DNA of 64,000 bases from a candidate division KSB1 bacterium (GTDB taxonomy: Bacteria; Zhuqueibacterota; Zhuqueibacteria; JANLFK01; Oleimicrobiaceae), in assembly GCA_024655945.1 (NCBI GenBank), contig JANLFK010000002.1, positions 368,610-432,609 of the forward strand, written 5' to 3'. Positions 35,788 to 45,552 of the stretch are shown here, in pieces. The position numbers and the translations under genes are program-made. The notes below the pieces were generated by a model. It saw only the letters and a list, made by a program, of their open reading frames with translations. It had not been told where the DNA came from and did no database searches. The first letter of the stretch is position 1, and every line of letters starts with the position of its first letter.

Positions 35788-36540
35788 TCAAGGCAACGAA
35801 TCGTTGTCAGGGTCGGCCGAAGAACAGGCGAGCACAGGAGGCGCCGCCTTTGCCGCCGGGTCGCTCTGCCCCGCGGTACAAGAGGTAACCACGGGGCGCA
35901 GGCGAAGGGCGCGGTACAGGCATAGGCAGCGGCCAACCAGTGGTGGGAAGCGCAGTTCCTTGTCAATCGCGAAGTACCTCAGCAGGGTCTGGCGCACGCG
36001 CTGCCGGGCATCGCCGAAATCTGCCTCCGGATCCTCGCCGGTGAGGAGCTTGAAGCCAAAGTCGATGGCCGGCGAAGCACCGGGGGTCACCACCACCAGT
36101 GCGCCAGAAGGCTTCAGAACTCTGCGCAACTCCTGGCAAGCACCGACCAGGTCGGGCACGAACTCCAAGGCACTTATGGTCACCAGCAGGTCAAAGGAGG
36201 CATCCCTGAACGGCAGCCTCTCCGCGCTGGCCTGCGCCAGATGCGCTTCCACCTCGTGCTCCCGCAACACGGCCGCGACGGCGCTGGCAAACGGGTGCAC
36301 GTCTGCCCCAAACAGCGAAGTGCTGTGGGAATGCAATTCGGGCATGAACGCGCCACTGCCGTAGCCGATTTCCAGCACGCGGCCGGAGGGCAACGGAGCC
36401 ATCAGGCGACGGCACAGCTTGAACCTCTGCCGCTGCACAAAGCCGAGCAGAGGACGGTAGTTCCAATCTGCATGGTCCACTCTCCCGGTCTTTACCAGTG
36501 AACCGACCGGGAGAAGCTGGAGCCTCCTCATAAGCCTCAT
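35788..36540 (-). CDS. SAM-dependent methyltransferase of the polysaccharide locus
   Basis: A 250-residue class I methyltransferase (Methyltransf_11 style). Motif I is VLEIGYGSGAF, the acidic loop is GADVHPFA, and post-motifs are FDLLVTISALEFV and LKPSGALVVV. ATG 36540 overlaps the GT39-like stop (ATGA), chosen over an in-frame ATG at 36588. A sugar or lipid carrier methylation is plausible from the context. Confidence 0.85.
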   Translation of the reverse strand: MRLMRRLQLLPVGSLVKTGRVDHADWNYRPLLGFVQRQRFKLCRRLMAPLPSGRVLEIGYGSGAFMPELHSHSTSLFGADVHPFASAVAAVLREHEVEAHLAQASAERLPFRDASFDLLVTISALEFVPDLVGACQELRRVLKPSGALVVVTPGASPAIDFGFKLLTGEDPEADFGDARQRVRQTLLRYFAIDKELRFPPLVGRCLCLYRALRLRPVVTSCTAGQSDPAAKAAPPVLACSSADPDNDSLP

Positions 36541-38282
36541 CGCGGGGCCTCCTCCACTGGGGGCGAGGAACTTGCCGAAGAAAGCCACCTGTAGATCTGG
36601 CTGCTGTCACCTGCAAGGGCAAACACCTCCAAGGCACGGTTCTCCGCTACAAGGGGGAAATGCGCTCGCATTTCTGCTTCGAACCCGGCCTTCTCCGCAA
36701 GGGCGTCCCGCTCCGCAACAAAAAAGCGCGCTCCTCGGGATGCGAGGCTTTCCAAGGCAGCAACCGACTGCTCTTCGATAGCGATATTGAATCCTTTGTG
36801 GCCAAGCCAGTAGAAAAGGTACGGGGCATTGATCGCCAAAGGTAGACCGTCTTCGTCGGCGTTGTGGCCACCAGAGGCCACAATCAGATCGCCAGGAGGG
36901 ATAGACGGCTCAACCTCCCGGGCGCACTCGTAGACGGTCCGCATGTGCGAAGGATGGATGTCCTTGGCAATACGGAACCCAGAAAATAGGAAAGACGAGG
37001 CTACAGAAAACACAACCGCCAGTTGGCCCAGGCGGCGCGCCCGCATTCGACCTTCCGCCGTACCCCTGCCTGTGCTGGCAGCGAGTGCGGTAGCTGCTAC
37101 GCCGCCAATCGTGGCGGTGGCGATGGCAGTGGGAATCGTCGGAGGAGAGCCAAGAGCCAGCCGCGCCATCACGACCATCAGAGCCGTGGCGCCAGCCAGA
37201 ACGAGCCCTGCCACTCCTCTGGCCCCGGCCTTGCCGATGGCCATGTCGGCGCCGAGCCCAAAGAGCAGGGCCGCGGGCGGCACGCTGGCGACATGGTAGT
37301 AGATGGCCCACTCCTCGCTGGTCGTCCTACAAGTGGCCACGTAGTACGCCAGGACGGAAAGCATCCACAAAACGGCGACACTCGTGCCTTGCCGGCGTCC
37401 GCGCAGGATGGCATAGGCCCAGGCCAGCCAGCCGAGAGGCATCCAGACGAACAGCAGTTCGATTTTGACAATGCCCACCACGAACCGCGGGTTGGTGAAA
37501 AAGTCCCAGCCAATCCAATGGTACTCGTTGGAAAGCCCCAAGGAGTTGTGGTACGTGAGCCACAAATGGTGCGCATGCAGGTACCAGAGGGCTGCAGGAA
37601 GTACCGCAAGCAAGGCCAACACCCAAACTCGCCAGTTGCGGAGACTGCCGAGCCCCTGGCGCATGAGCAGAAGCGCCGCAAACAGCAGCCCGATGTGCGC
37701 GCTATTGACCTTGGCCAAAAGTGCGCACGCAGTGGTACCTGCGGCAAGCCAGTACCACTGCCAACTCCCCTCCTCCAGCCAACGGATGAACGCGTACACC
37801 GCAGCGATGAGGAAGAAAAGCATCATGGACTCCGGCTGCAGGGAATTGGACACGCGGATAGCCAGAGGACTCAACACGAAAAACGCCAGAGCCAACAGGG
37901 AGGCACGTCCTGCAAGGAGTCTCTTCGCAAGGAGGAAGAAAATCCACAGCGTCCCGATGGAAAACAAGAAAGGAATGATTCTCCCGAGCTGCTCGTGCAA
38001 CCCGAAAGTCTTGTAAAGCAGAGCTATGGCCCAGGAGAGCGCGGGGAATTCCATCTCTGCAAAGCCCGGCCCGTCGCCGCGCCAGTCAATGCGCGGGTAG
38101 AAGATGTTCATCCCCTCCGCATAAAAGTTACGCGCTACCGCGGCGATATCACATTCCCGCCAGGGCTCGCGCACTGTTCCGTCCATCGGGCGCCAAAGGT
38201 CAATGCTCCTCAGCCAGATGGCCACCCCAAAGAGGAGCACGCAGACCCATCCTGCCGAAGTGGTAGGCCGTGGTCTGTTCAT
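36537..38282 (-). CDS. GT39-like membrane glycosyltransferase (ArnT/PMT type)
   Basis: A 581-residue polytopic protein. WRECDIAAVARNFY carries the N-terminal acidic motif of GT39 enzymes (the DxD/E-type residues facing the periplasm), and eleven or so helices follow with a soluble C-terminal part of about 120 residues. These enzymes transfer sugars from polyprenyl-phosphate donors at the periplasmic face. It is coupled by ATGA overlaps to the deacetylase-GT2 fusion upstream and the methyltransferase downstream. Confidence 0.8.
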   Translation of the reverse strand: MNRPRPTTSAGWVCVLLFGVAIWLRSIDLWRPMDGTVREPWRECDIAAVARNFYAEGMNIFYPRIDWRGDGPGFAEMEFPALSWAIALLYKTFGLHEQLGRIIPFLFSIGTLWIFFLLAKRLLAGRASLLALAFFVLSPLAIRVSNSLQPESMMLFFLIAAVYAFIRWLEEGSWQWYWLAAGTTACALLAKVNSAHIGLLFAALLLMRQGLGSLRNWRVWVLALLAVLPAALWYLHAHHLWLTYHNSLGLSNEYHWIGWDFFTNPRFVVGIVKIELLFVWMPLGWLAWAYAILRGRRQGTSVAVLWMLSVLAYYVATCRTTSEEWAIYYHVASVPPAALLFGLGADMAIGKAGARGVAGLVLAGATALMVVMARLALGSPPTIPTAIATATIGGVAATALAASTGRGTAEGRMRARRLGQLAVVFSVASSFLFSGFRIAKDIHPSHMRTVYECAREVEPSIPPGDLIVASGGHNADEDGLPLAINAPYLFYWLGHKGFNIAIEEQSVAALESLASRGARFFVAERDALAEKAGFEAEMRAHFPLVAENRALEVFALAGDSSQIYRWLSSASSSPPVEEAPR

Positions 38283-40033
38283 CCCGGCAGCACCGTTCCG
38301 ACTATGCGAGGTCGCACCCGTGCCTGGAGCGCCGCATCACTCCCCGGGGCAGACCCTGCCACTGCTTTCGATGCCCTTCTTCCCGGGAAGCGAAGCGGCA
38401 GTCTCTGGAGAGCCAAAGCCGTGAGGAGGCCCAGATGTCCGCAGATGGTGCGCAGCACCTTCATCTTCGAGTGGCCAAGCAAACGGCTGTGCAACACGGT
38501 CGGGAACTCCACGATCTTTCCCCCGGCGCGGTCCACTCTCGCCAACAACTCGACAATGCCGATGAAGTTGCCGTGGCCGAGCTGGAGTTGCTCCACGGCC
38601 TTGCGGCGGTAGACGCGACAGCAACTCGAGTAAGTGGCCAACTTGTTGTGGAAGACCAGATGGTAGCCTTTGGACAGATGCTTGGACAGCAAGAGCCTCC
38701 AGCGTGGCACATTGAACACCGCCCCTTGGCGATGGTAGGGTGAGGCGACCACTACATCGACCCCGTCCGTCAGCAGAGGAATCATATGCAGAAGGTCCAG
38801 CGGGTCATAGGTGCAGTCGGCGTCGATGGAACAGACCACATCGGTGGAGGCCGCCTGCACGCCCGTCTGAATGGCTGCTGCCACCCCCTGGTTGCGCTGG
38901 TGACGCAGGATGCGGCAATGCTGGCGATCGCCGAACATCCGGGCAAGCTCGTCGGCAGTTCCGTCGCCACTGGCGTCATCCACAAAGACATATCGGAACC
39001 GATACTTTCCCTGGGCCGCGCGTTCCAGATCGGAAAGCGCATGAGCTAAGTACGAAAGGGAGCTCTTCTCGTTGTAGCACGGAACAATGAGTGTGATCTC
39101 CTCGCCTTTCGGCCGAGCTATAGTCACGGGGAAAGCCTGCTGAACTGGCTCTGCACGGGCAGGAGCCTCCTTCTCCGCGGATGACGCCGGCTCCAGCCTT
39201 AAATACTGACTCACGCTCATAAATTGAGCATTGCGCAGCAGCATCTGCACCTGCTCGGCCATCCGGTCCAGGTTTCGGTACTGCCTGAGATGGGCAAGAA
39301 ATCCGATGTTGTTGATGCGGGGAAGGTCTTCGTCCAGCTCCCACGGGTGGAAGTAGAGCACAAAGGGGTCATCGCTCTCGAACGTCCATTGCTGGAAACC
39401 CCGCAGGGTGAACCAACGTGGCAACTGGCGGAGGTAGTTCCCTCCGGCAATGGGAATGTTGAAGCCCAGCACCCTCGCGGTGGGGGGCGGCAGCTCCCAG
39501 AGCCGCCCCTGGGCGTTCTCGTACAGGTGCAGGCGGCGGAGACTCCTCGCCTCTTGAAGTGTCCACAGGCTGGGACGCATGCTCGCGTCGTAACGGCATC
39601 CTTCTTCGATGAGCACGTCCAGCACCCACCGGTCTGTGGGAGAGAGCCAGCCCAAAGGACAGCGATACCCTAAGACCGGCCCCGCACCGGCAGCCTGCAA
39701 TGCCTGCCGGGCTCGCATGAGATCCTCGCGAAAAGCTTCCGGTGTGAGGCGCCGCACATCCTGTGGCAGGAAACCAGCGCTGGCGATTTCGTGCCCATCC
39801 TCCACCAGGCGGGCAATCAACTCTGGCCTCTGCTGGGCGACCCATCCCAAGGTGAAGAAAGTGGCCTTCACATCGTACTCGGAAAACAACTTCCGCACCT
39901 TCTCCACATTCTGCTCCAGACGCGAAGCGAGGCGGTGCCACTGTCGGCTGCCTATCACGTTGCTGAACACACAGCGATGATAGTAGTCGTGGAGCAGTAC
40001 GGTGACGATGTGGCGACGGTTTCCTATGGTCAT
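38279..40033 (-). CDS. Polysaccharide deacetylase / GT2 glycosyltransferase fusion
   Basis: A 584-residue two-domain protein. Residues about 10-280 form a polysaccharide-deacetylase-like (NodB, DUF3473-type) domain: LLHDYYH, KATFFTLGW, GHEIASAGF, YRCPLGWLSP and FYHPWE-like FHPWELD. Residues 312-540 are a GT-A family 2 transferase with LIVPCYNEK, VDDASGDGT and the DAD metal motif near 404, resembling polyprenyl-phosphate sugar synthases. No GtrA-like membrane helices follow. The fusion puts donor synthesis and deacylation in one chain. ATGA overlaps occur on both sides. Confidence 0.85.
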   Translation of the reverse strand: MTIGNRRHIVTVLLHDYYHRCVFSNVIGSRQWHRLASRLEQNVEKVRKLFSEYDVKATFFTLGWVAQQRPELIARLVEDGHEIASAGFLPQDVRRLTPEAFREDLMRARQALQAAGAGPVLGYRCPLGWLSPTDRWVLDVLIEEGCRYDASMRPSLWTLQEARSLRRLHLYENAQGRLWELPPPTARVLGFNIPIAGGNYLRQLPRWFTLRGFQQWTFESDDPFVLYFHPWELDEDLPRINNIGFLAHLRQYRNLDRMAEQVQMLLRNAQFMSVSQYLRLEPASSAEKEAPARAEPVQQAFPVTIARPKGEEITLIVPCYNEKSSLSYLAHALSDLERAAQGKYRFRYVFVDDASGDGTADELARMFGDRQHCRILRHQRNQGVAAAIQTGVQAASTDVVCSIDADCTYDPLDLLHMIPLLTDGVDVVVASPYHRQGAVFNVPRWRLLLSKHLSKGYHLVFHNKLATYSSCCRVYRRKAVEQLQLGHGNFIGIVELLARVDRAGGKIVEFPTVLHSRLLGHSKMKVLRTICGHLGLLTALALQRLPLRFPGRRASKAVAGSAPGSDAALQARVRPRIVGTVLPG

Positions 40034-41028
40034 TGCGCGTGACCTCCGTTTGCCATCCGCACTACGGGCAACGTCCCACTCCTGGCGATGGAACGGGCAA
40101 ACGTGCCCATGGGGAGCAGCTCAAAACGAGCCGCCAGACGGTCAAGTGCCTCCCCTGCGACCTCAATCTTGTCCTGCCACGGCATCTCCATGGCCGGAAA
40201 GAATGCCAACTCTGGGGCGTCGCCCTTGTCGAGAAAGTCGAGCGGGTGCAGGAGAAAGCTCGGCCGCGTGGCGGTGGTGCGGCACAGGCTCAGCGCAAGT
40301 TCTAGGTAGGTGCGCATGAGCGGCCGGGACCTTCGAGCCAAGTACATGAGATAGCTAAGATGAAACGGAATCCTCAACCCCGGTATCGTCGTCACGGGGA
40401 TCTCCATCAGCCGGTGCCCATTTAGGCCAAGGTAGTGCGCCTCGACGGGCCGCAGACCGTCCCGAAAGGAGCCGAAAAGACCGTCTCGGAGTTGGCGTTC
40501 CTCCTTCTGCAAGGTGCTCTTGCTCAAGAAATAGAGCCGCGCCAGGGGTGCCAGCACCGTGGGCAGAGAGGAGGCATCGTAGAGGTAGCCTGCCTTTGCC
40601 AAGACCTCGATGAGCGCAGCACTCCAGCTGAAACCCGGGCCCCGGAAGCCCTCCGGCGCCGCACCAGTGACCCGGAGCAGTTCCTCGTGGGCCCTCAGCA
40701 CCTCCTGCGTGATTGCCTCGCGCGGATAGCGCTGCAACCACGGCTCGTGGTGGTAGGAGTGATTGCCGAGCTCGTGTCCCTCCTGGACAATCCCCCTGAG
40801 CAGGTCGCCATTTTGGGCCCGCGCCGCATCGACGCCCACAATGAAGAAGGTGATGGGCAGGCCTTTGGCCCGCAAGAAATCGAGGATGCGCGGCACGGCC
40901 ACGTCCAAATAGGAGGGCAACTCCTTCCACCGCGCGTCGCCGCGGGTGCGCATGTAGGACCACTTGTCGTCGAGGTCTAAGGATATGGCCGCAAGCGGCC
41001 TCTGCCCACTGTTGTCGACAGCTGTCAT
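40030..41028 (-). CDS. Polysaccharide deacetylase (NodB-fold)
   Basis: A 332-residue deacetylase. SLDLDDKWS holds the first Asp residues, GNHSYHHEP the His-x3-His zinc site, and GFRGPGFSW the substrate-binding Arg-Pro segment. LLHPLDFL gives the C-terminal His. A long insertion separates it from plain chitin deacetylases and suits ArnD-like lipid-linked sugar deformylases. The stop overlaps the fusion protein start by 4 bases. Confidence 0.85.
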   Translation of the reverse strand: MTAVDNSGQRPLAAISLDLDDKWSYMRTRGDARWKELPSYLDVAVPRILDFLRAKGLPITFFIVGVDAARAQNGDLLRGIVQEGHELGNHSYHHEPWLQRYPREAITQEVLRAHEELLRVTGAAPEGFRGPGFSWSAALIEVLAKAGYLYDASSLPTVLAPLARLYFLSKSTLQKEERQLRDGLFGSFRDGLRPVEAHYLGLNGHRLMEIPVTTIPGLRIPFHLSYLMYLARRSRPLMRTYLELALSLCRTTATRPSFLLHPLDFLDKGDAPELAFFPAMEMPWQDKIEVAGEALDRLAARFELLPMGTFARSIARSGTLPVVRMANGGHAQ

Positions 41029-41040
41029 GGCTATTCCCGA

Positions 41041-42351
41041 CTAAGCCTCGTCCATTAGAAGTTGCGCGGCCTCTTCAGCTTGGCGCACCGCTTCGTTCAC
41101 GTTTAGGGTAGTGTTGACAATCTGCGCGGAATTCACTATGAACACACCAGGCGCCACGGTACACATCGGAGGCGCACTCTCCGAGTAGCGGAGCGTGGGA
41201 AGAGCAAACACGTGCTGCTCCCTGTTCACGCTCCAGCCGACCACGTCTTCCAGGCTCAGCGCCGGATAGACGCGGCAAAGCGCCTCCACGAAGGAGTGCA
41301 GAATCTCTTCCGCAGGCGCCAAGAGCAGGGGGTCATCTGCGCGCACGTACTTGGGCAAATACACCAGAGAGTGGCCGCCAAAAGTGCGCGGATCAACCAG
41401 TGACGACATTTCGATGATCCCGGTGAAGGGGAACCCGCCGTCGGCGATGTTCGTGACGTAGAAACCCGCCAGGGGTTTGCGCAACAGCAAGGCCAAGCAT
41501 ACGATTCCCATGTAAGTGGCTCCGCCCAGTCGTTTAGCCTCCGGGGCAGGGAGCCAGCGACAGGTTTGGACAATAGCTGGATTCGGACTGGTCAGCACTA
41601 CCTTCGCGGTGCGGTGTGTTGCCCCGTTGTCGAACCTGAGGAGGCAATCGCCTGCCGCTTCGAGCTCGACGCGATGCAGACGATGGCCATATTTCACTTT
41701 CACGCCGCGTTCATGCAAGGCACGCACCATGGCCTCTACCACGGTCGCGTACCCCCCGTGCACGTAGCCGAGCTCTTCCCTTTTGGCCCCGGTGCGCCGC
41801 GCGCTGTACAGCCTTGCCATGGTCGCCCAGATGAACGCGGCCGAAGCCGCCCGATATTCCTCACCCAGTTTCGCGCGCAAGAGTGGCACCCAGAAGTGTG
41901 CGCAGGTCCGTTCGCCGCACCAGGTGCGCAGCCACTCGACCGCAGGCAGTCGCTCCAAGCGCTGCCAGTTGCGCGTCCTCGAAGCGTAGAGAATGTTGGC
42001 ACCCAAGCGCAGCTTGTCCAGGAGCGACAAAACCGGCAGCGAGACGAACTCCCGCACGTTGGAGACCGAATACAGCTTCCCGTCAATGAGCAGGCCAGTG
42101 CGGGTCTGCTTCCACACGAGCTGGCCGGACAGCCCCAACTCGCCGAGGAGGGCCTGCAAGCGGCTGTCAGAGGGCAGAACCACGTGGTAGTAGCGGTCCC
42201 ACGACACATGGCCAATGCGGCAGCTCCCCACCAAACCGCCCAGCTCGTTGGCCGCCTCAAACAGGGTGACCTCCGCCCCTGCCCCGGCCAGACGATAGGC
42301 CAAGGTCATACCGAGCATCCCACCGCCGACAATGGCAACCTGCTGTCGCAT
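41041..42351 (-). CDS. FAD-dependent amine-oxidase-like oxidoreductase
   Basis: A 436-residue flavoprotein. The N-terminal dinucleotide motif is VAIVGGGMLGMTLAYRL with the FEAANELGG continuation typical of protoporphyrinogen oxidase / amine oxidase / desaturase-like enzymes. The C-terminal FAD-binding end (VAPGVFIVNSAQI) is present. Members in polysaccharide loci are thought to oxidise or isomerise sugar or polyprenyl groups; the reaction here is unknown. ATG 42351 was chosen; ATG 42369 would overlap the epimerase by 8 bases. Confidence 0.8.
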   Translation of the reverse strand: MRQQVAIVGGGMLGMTLAYRLAGAGAEVTLFEAANELGGLVGSCRIGHVSWDRYYHVVLPSDSRLQALLGELGLSGQLVWKQTRTGLLIDGKLYSVSNVREFVSLPVLSLLDKLRLGANILYASRTRNWQRLERLPAVEWLRTWCGERTCAHFWVPLLRAKLGEEYRAASAAFIWATMARLYSARRTGAKREELGYVHGGYATVVEAMVRALHERGVKVKYGHRLHRVELEAAGDCLLRFDNGATHRTAKVVLTSPNPAIVQTCRWLPAPEAKRLGGATYMGIVCLALLLRKPLAGFYVTNIADGGFPFTGIIEMSSLVDPRTFGGHSLVYLPKYVRADDPLLLAPAEEILHSFVEALCRVYPALSLEDVVGWSVNREQHVFALPTLRYSESAPPMCTVAPGVFIVNSAQIVNTTLNVNEAVRQAEEAAQLLMDEA

Positions 42352-42361
42352 GTGGCTCTCG

Positions 42362-43393
42362 CTACGCAATGGCGTTCAGGCCGCGCATGAGGCGCGCCGG
42401 TACGGAAAGACTTGCCGCAGGCAGATGCAGGACTTCCCGCTGCCAGGCAATTGTGCGGCGCAGGCCTTCTTCCAAAGCAACCTTGGGTCTGTAGCCGAGC
42501 ATCTTTTCCGCCCTACTGACGTCGGGCACGCGCCGCATGACATCTTCGTAAGGCCTGCCGTTGAAGGACGAATAGGGAACGAAGTTGACCGCCAAGGACC
42601 TGCCCACGCCGCAGAGGCGGTGAATCAGGCGTGCCAGCTCGATGATGGCGATTTCCTCCTGCCCGCCAAGGTTGAAGATTTCGCCGTTTGCCTGGTCACG
42701 AAGAATCGCCTGGAGCATGCCATCGACTATGTCGGAAACGTAGGCAAAGGTTCGCGTCTGCATACCGTCGCCATGGATGGTCACCGGCTCCCCCTTCAGA
42801 ATCTGGCTGATGAAAACCGCCTGCGGACCGCCCCACCACGACAAATGATGCCGGGGACCATAAGAGCCAAAGATGCGCAGAACCACCACGGGAATGCCGT
42901 ATTCCTCCTGATAGGCAAAGGCGAGATGTTCGTCAAAGAGCTTGGATACGGCATAGCCCCACCTGGCCACCTTGCTGCTGCCGAACACGCTATCGCTCTC
43001 TTCGTGAAAAGGAAGAGCGGCGTTCTTGCCGTACACGTCTGAGGTAGAGGCGAGGATTACCTTAGCGCCGATCTCGCGTGCCACCTCCAGCACGGAATGC
43101 GTACCCTGGCTGTTGATGAGCAGGGTGTCGATGCTCTTGCCATAGCGCGGGATCTTGAAGGCAGCCAGATGGACAATGACCTCTGCCCCCTTGCAGTAGC
43201 CGCGCAGCGCCATACGGCGGCGCACATCCTCGGGGTAGAAGGCAAAGCGTGGATTGCCGAGCTGGTGCTCGATGTTCTCCATGCGGCCCATGGACAGATT
43301 GTCGATGCCCACCACGCGATGTTGCCCCTCCAACAGAGCGTCGACGAGGTGGGAGCCTAAGAACCCGGCGCATCCGGTCACTGCGATCTTCAT
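42362..43393 (-). CDS. NAD-dependent nucleotide-sugar epimerase/dehydratase (extended SDR)
   Basis: A 343-residue extended short-chain dehydrogenase. TGCAGFLGSHL is the NAD-binding motif, DNLSMGRMEN follows the second strand, and the catalytic YxxxK is in WGYAVSKLFDE with Ser/Thr from LASTSDVYG. It belongs to the UDP-glucose 4-epimerase / dTDP-glucose dehydratase-like group. Exact substrate not readable. It supplies a sugar donor to this locus. Confidence 0.88.
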   Translation of the reverse strand: MKIAVTGCAGFLGSHLVDALLEGQHRVVGIDNLSMGRMENIEHQLGNPRFAFYPEDVRRRMALRGYCKGAEVIVHLAAFKIPRYGKSIDTLLINSQGTHSVLEVAREIGAKVILASTSDVYGKNAALPFHEESDSVFGSSKVARWGYAVSKLFDEHLAFAYQEEYGIPVVVLRIFGSYGPRHHLSWWGGPQAVFISQILKGEPVTIHGDGMQTRTFAYVSDIVDGMLQAILRDQANGEIFNLGGQEEIAIIELARLIHRLCGVGRSLAVNFVPYSSFNGRPYEDVMRRVPDVSRAEKMLGYRPKVALEEGLRRTIAWQREVLHLPAASLSVPARLMRGLNAIA

Positions 43394-43438
43394 GACTGTA
43401 CTCCGCTACGTTGAGGGCCAAAAGGCACAGACGCTTCC

Positions 43439-44644
43439 CTACGCCTTTGCTTCAACTTCCGACATCCCCTTGTTCTGAGCAGATTGGGCGAGGCATTCGT
43501 CTGCAGCGCGCGTTTCGCGGGAAAGGGCGCGCCGGGAACGAACGCCGCTCAGCATCAGTTGCATACGACGGTAGCCGCTGACCAGGGCCTGGACTGAACC
43601 CACGGCCACAGCGCGCACCACGTCTGGACTGCATTCGTACTGGCCCACATAAGTTGCATCCACGCCGCGTTTGCCAGCCAAGCCGAGCTTGAAATGGTAT
43701 CCACCAGGATTTGTCACCGGATCTATGCCGCCAAGGTCGTACCAGCGGCACCCCCGCTCTTTCAGCAGCGCGAGCGCATGCCATTGGACGGCATAGGCGG
43801 CCCGCACTGCCCTGCCCTGTTGGTTGCTGGCGGCAAGGAGCATGATTGCCTTGTCCCCGGTTACCGAAAGTACGGTGCCGGCCACCGTTTGCCCTCCCAC
43901 GCGGCCCAGAACGACGAGCTGCTTCTGCGCGGGTGGTAACGCCTGCTGCATGGCAGCAAACTCGTCGACATCGGTGAAGACCGCGAATTCCTTGCTCCCA
44001 AGCATCTCGCGATACACTTTCGTGAACTCCTCAAAGAGCTCCGAGCCGGTGCCGCTGCTCACCTCCACCGCAAAGCGTCTCTCAGATTGATTGAGTTGAT
44101 TGCGCCATCGCTGCAGCAGGTTGCTCCGCAGTTCTTCAAGAGGCGGCGAAAGATCAAGGAACAGCGTGCGCAGAGGCGGCACCAGGCGAGCCCGATGATA
44201 ACCTTCTTCTTCTAAGACAGCCAGGTAGTGATCCGGCTCGTCGACCGCAGCAAGATTCAGGTTCAGGCGCAGGGTCAGCCCGCGCTCGCACACGAACTCG
44301 TTGCGCAGCCCGCGCACTGCCTGACGAAACGCGTCGAGGCGTTCATCGACTCCGTTGCGCCGAAACAGGGGGCCATAGCGCACATACGCCACGCCCAACC
44401 CAAGGAGTGGTACGCTGAGTAGGCGCGCCTGTGCAGCAGAAACGATTTGGCCGGACCGGTGGAGGAGAAAGTGGGCCAGGTTCTTTTCTCCCCAACGCAC
44501 CGCGCCATAGGCCCATGTCTGATAGACGGTGAGGTCGGCAAGGCCTCCCGCCAACGTGTCCCATTCCCGCTGCGAGAGCCTGGTCACAGCTGAAGAGAAT
44601 CCCCCCTCCAGTTTTCGCTGGTTTGTCATTGTCATAGTCCTCAT
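43439..44644 (-). CDS. FemAB/GNAT-like aminoacyl- or acyltransferase
   Basis: A 401-residue protein of the FemAB type, with two GNAT-like domains: the first with VYQTWAYGAV and LGVAYVRYGPLF, the second with VYREMLGSKEF and WYDLGGIDP. FemX-like enzymes attach amino acids to lipid II, while relatives in exopolysaccharide loci are predicted to acylate sugars (the exosortase-associated FemAB-like proteins). ATG 44644 overlaps the deacetylase stop (ATGA); the long upstream frame is not similar. Confidence 0.82.
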   Translation of the reverse strand: MRTMTMTNQRKLEGGFSSAVTRLSQREWDTLAGGLADLTVYQTWAYGAVRWGEKNLAHFLLHRSGQIVSAAQARLLSVPLLGLGVAYVRYGPLFRRNGVDERLDAFRQAVRGLRNEFVCERGLTLRLNLNLAAVDEPDHYLAVLEEEGYHRARLVPPLRTLFLDLSPPLEELRSNLLQRWRNQLNQSERRFAVEVSSGTGSELFEEFTKVYREMLGSKEFAVFTDVDEFAAMQQALPPAQKQLVVLGRVGGQTVAGTVLSVTGDKAIMLLAASNQQGRAVRAAYAVQWHALALLKERGCRWYDLGGIDPVTNPGGYHFKLGLAGKRGVDATYVGQYECSPDVVRAVAVGSVQALVSGYRRMQLMLSGVRSRRALSRETRAADECLAQSAQNKGMSEVEAKA

Positions 44645-45552
44645 TCGACGGCAGCAGCACAGCGAGAGAGGCGGCGGCGAGGCGACCCTCTCTTCGCCGC
44701 AGCAGCTACGCTCTTGCGTGGCGCCACCACCTTGCCGTTCACCTTCTTGGCGCAGACATATGCCTTGGCGCGCGAGGCTGCCCCCAGCCAGCGGTAACAT
44801 CCCCGCACCTTGAGGAAGAACTCTATCGGCCAATCGCGGGGGTCTGCCTTGACCCTGCCGACGACGAAGCTGCTTTCATCTTGCGGCCGACAGTCCGGGG
44901 AGATGGAGAAACAGCGCGTGTAGCCAGCCTCTTTGGCGGCGGCAAGCACACGTGCGTCATAGTCACCATGGGGGAAGCTCAGCAGGGTCACCGGCCGACC
45001 TGTCTGTTCCTCGAGCACCCGCCGCGACTCCCTCAGCTCTCTCTCCAGTTCCTCCTGCGGCAAAGTGGACAAACAGGGATGGCGCAAGGTGTGGGAGCCC
45101 AGGAGCACCAACTCCTCGTCCAGAGCCCGCAGCTCGGCAAAGCTCATCACCCGCTGACCCTGTTCACCGCAACCCTTGACCATGTCCCAGCCGGCAACAC
45201 GCCCGACAAACGAGGTGGGCACAAACACCGCCGTTGGAATGCCCCGCGCCCGCAGCACAGGCAAGGCCGTGTGCTGGATTTCGGCCAAGGCGTCGTCAAA
45301 GGTGACCGCAAAGCAGCGCCGGCCATGAGGGAGCTTTGTTGTCGCCGCCGGCGGCACCGGCTCGGCCCAGCGCAGAGCCATGTCCATCTGCCGGGCAAAG
45401 GCCGCGGCCCGTGTCTCCGGCACGTCGTGGTAGTACAGCACCACACAGCCCGCCTGCCGAGTTACGCCAACGAGCCTCCCGGCAGCATCGCGCAGCAAGT
45501 CGACAGCCAACACGGCACTGCTGACCAACACCCGGAACAATCGCTTAAGCAT
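44641..45552 (-). CDS. Polysaccharide deacetylase, membrane-anchored
   Basis: A 303-residue NodB-fold deacetylase. A hydrophobic N-terminus anchors it. The catalytic Asp pair is in TFDDALAE, the zinc site in GSHTLRHP and the C-terminal SFPHGDYD gives the usual PxG-like loop. It removes acetyl groups from polymer or lipid-linked sugar. The basic tail (PRKSVAAAAKRGSPRRR) is low complexity. ATG 45552 overlaps the upstream GT2 stop by 8 bases and has GAAAGG upstream. Confidence 0.85.
   Translation of the reverse strand: MLKRLFRVLVSSAVLAVDLLRDAAGRLVGVTRQAGCVVLYYHDVPETRAAAFARQMDMALRWAEPVPPAATTKLPHGRRCFAVTFDDALAEIQHTALPVLRARGIPTAVFVPTSFVGRVAGWDMVKGCGEQGQRVMSFAELRALDEELVLLGSHTLRHPCLSTLPQEELERELRESRRVLEEQTGRPVTLLSFPHGDYDARVLAAAKEAGYTRCFSISPDCRPQDESSFVVGRVKADPRDWPIEFFLKVRGCYRWLGAASRAKAYVCAKKVNGKVVAPRKSVAAAAKRGSPRRRLSRCAAAVE

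Noticed and set aside
37023-38612. 529-codon plus-strand open frame
   Set aside because: Antisense to the GT39-like and fusion genes, and its translation is low-complexity without recognisable domains.
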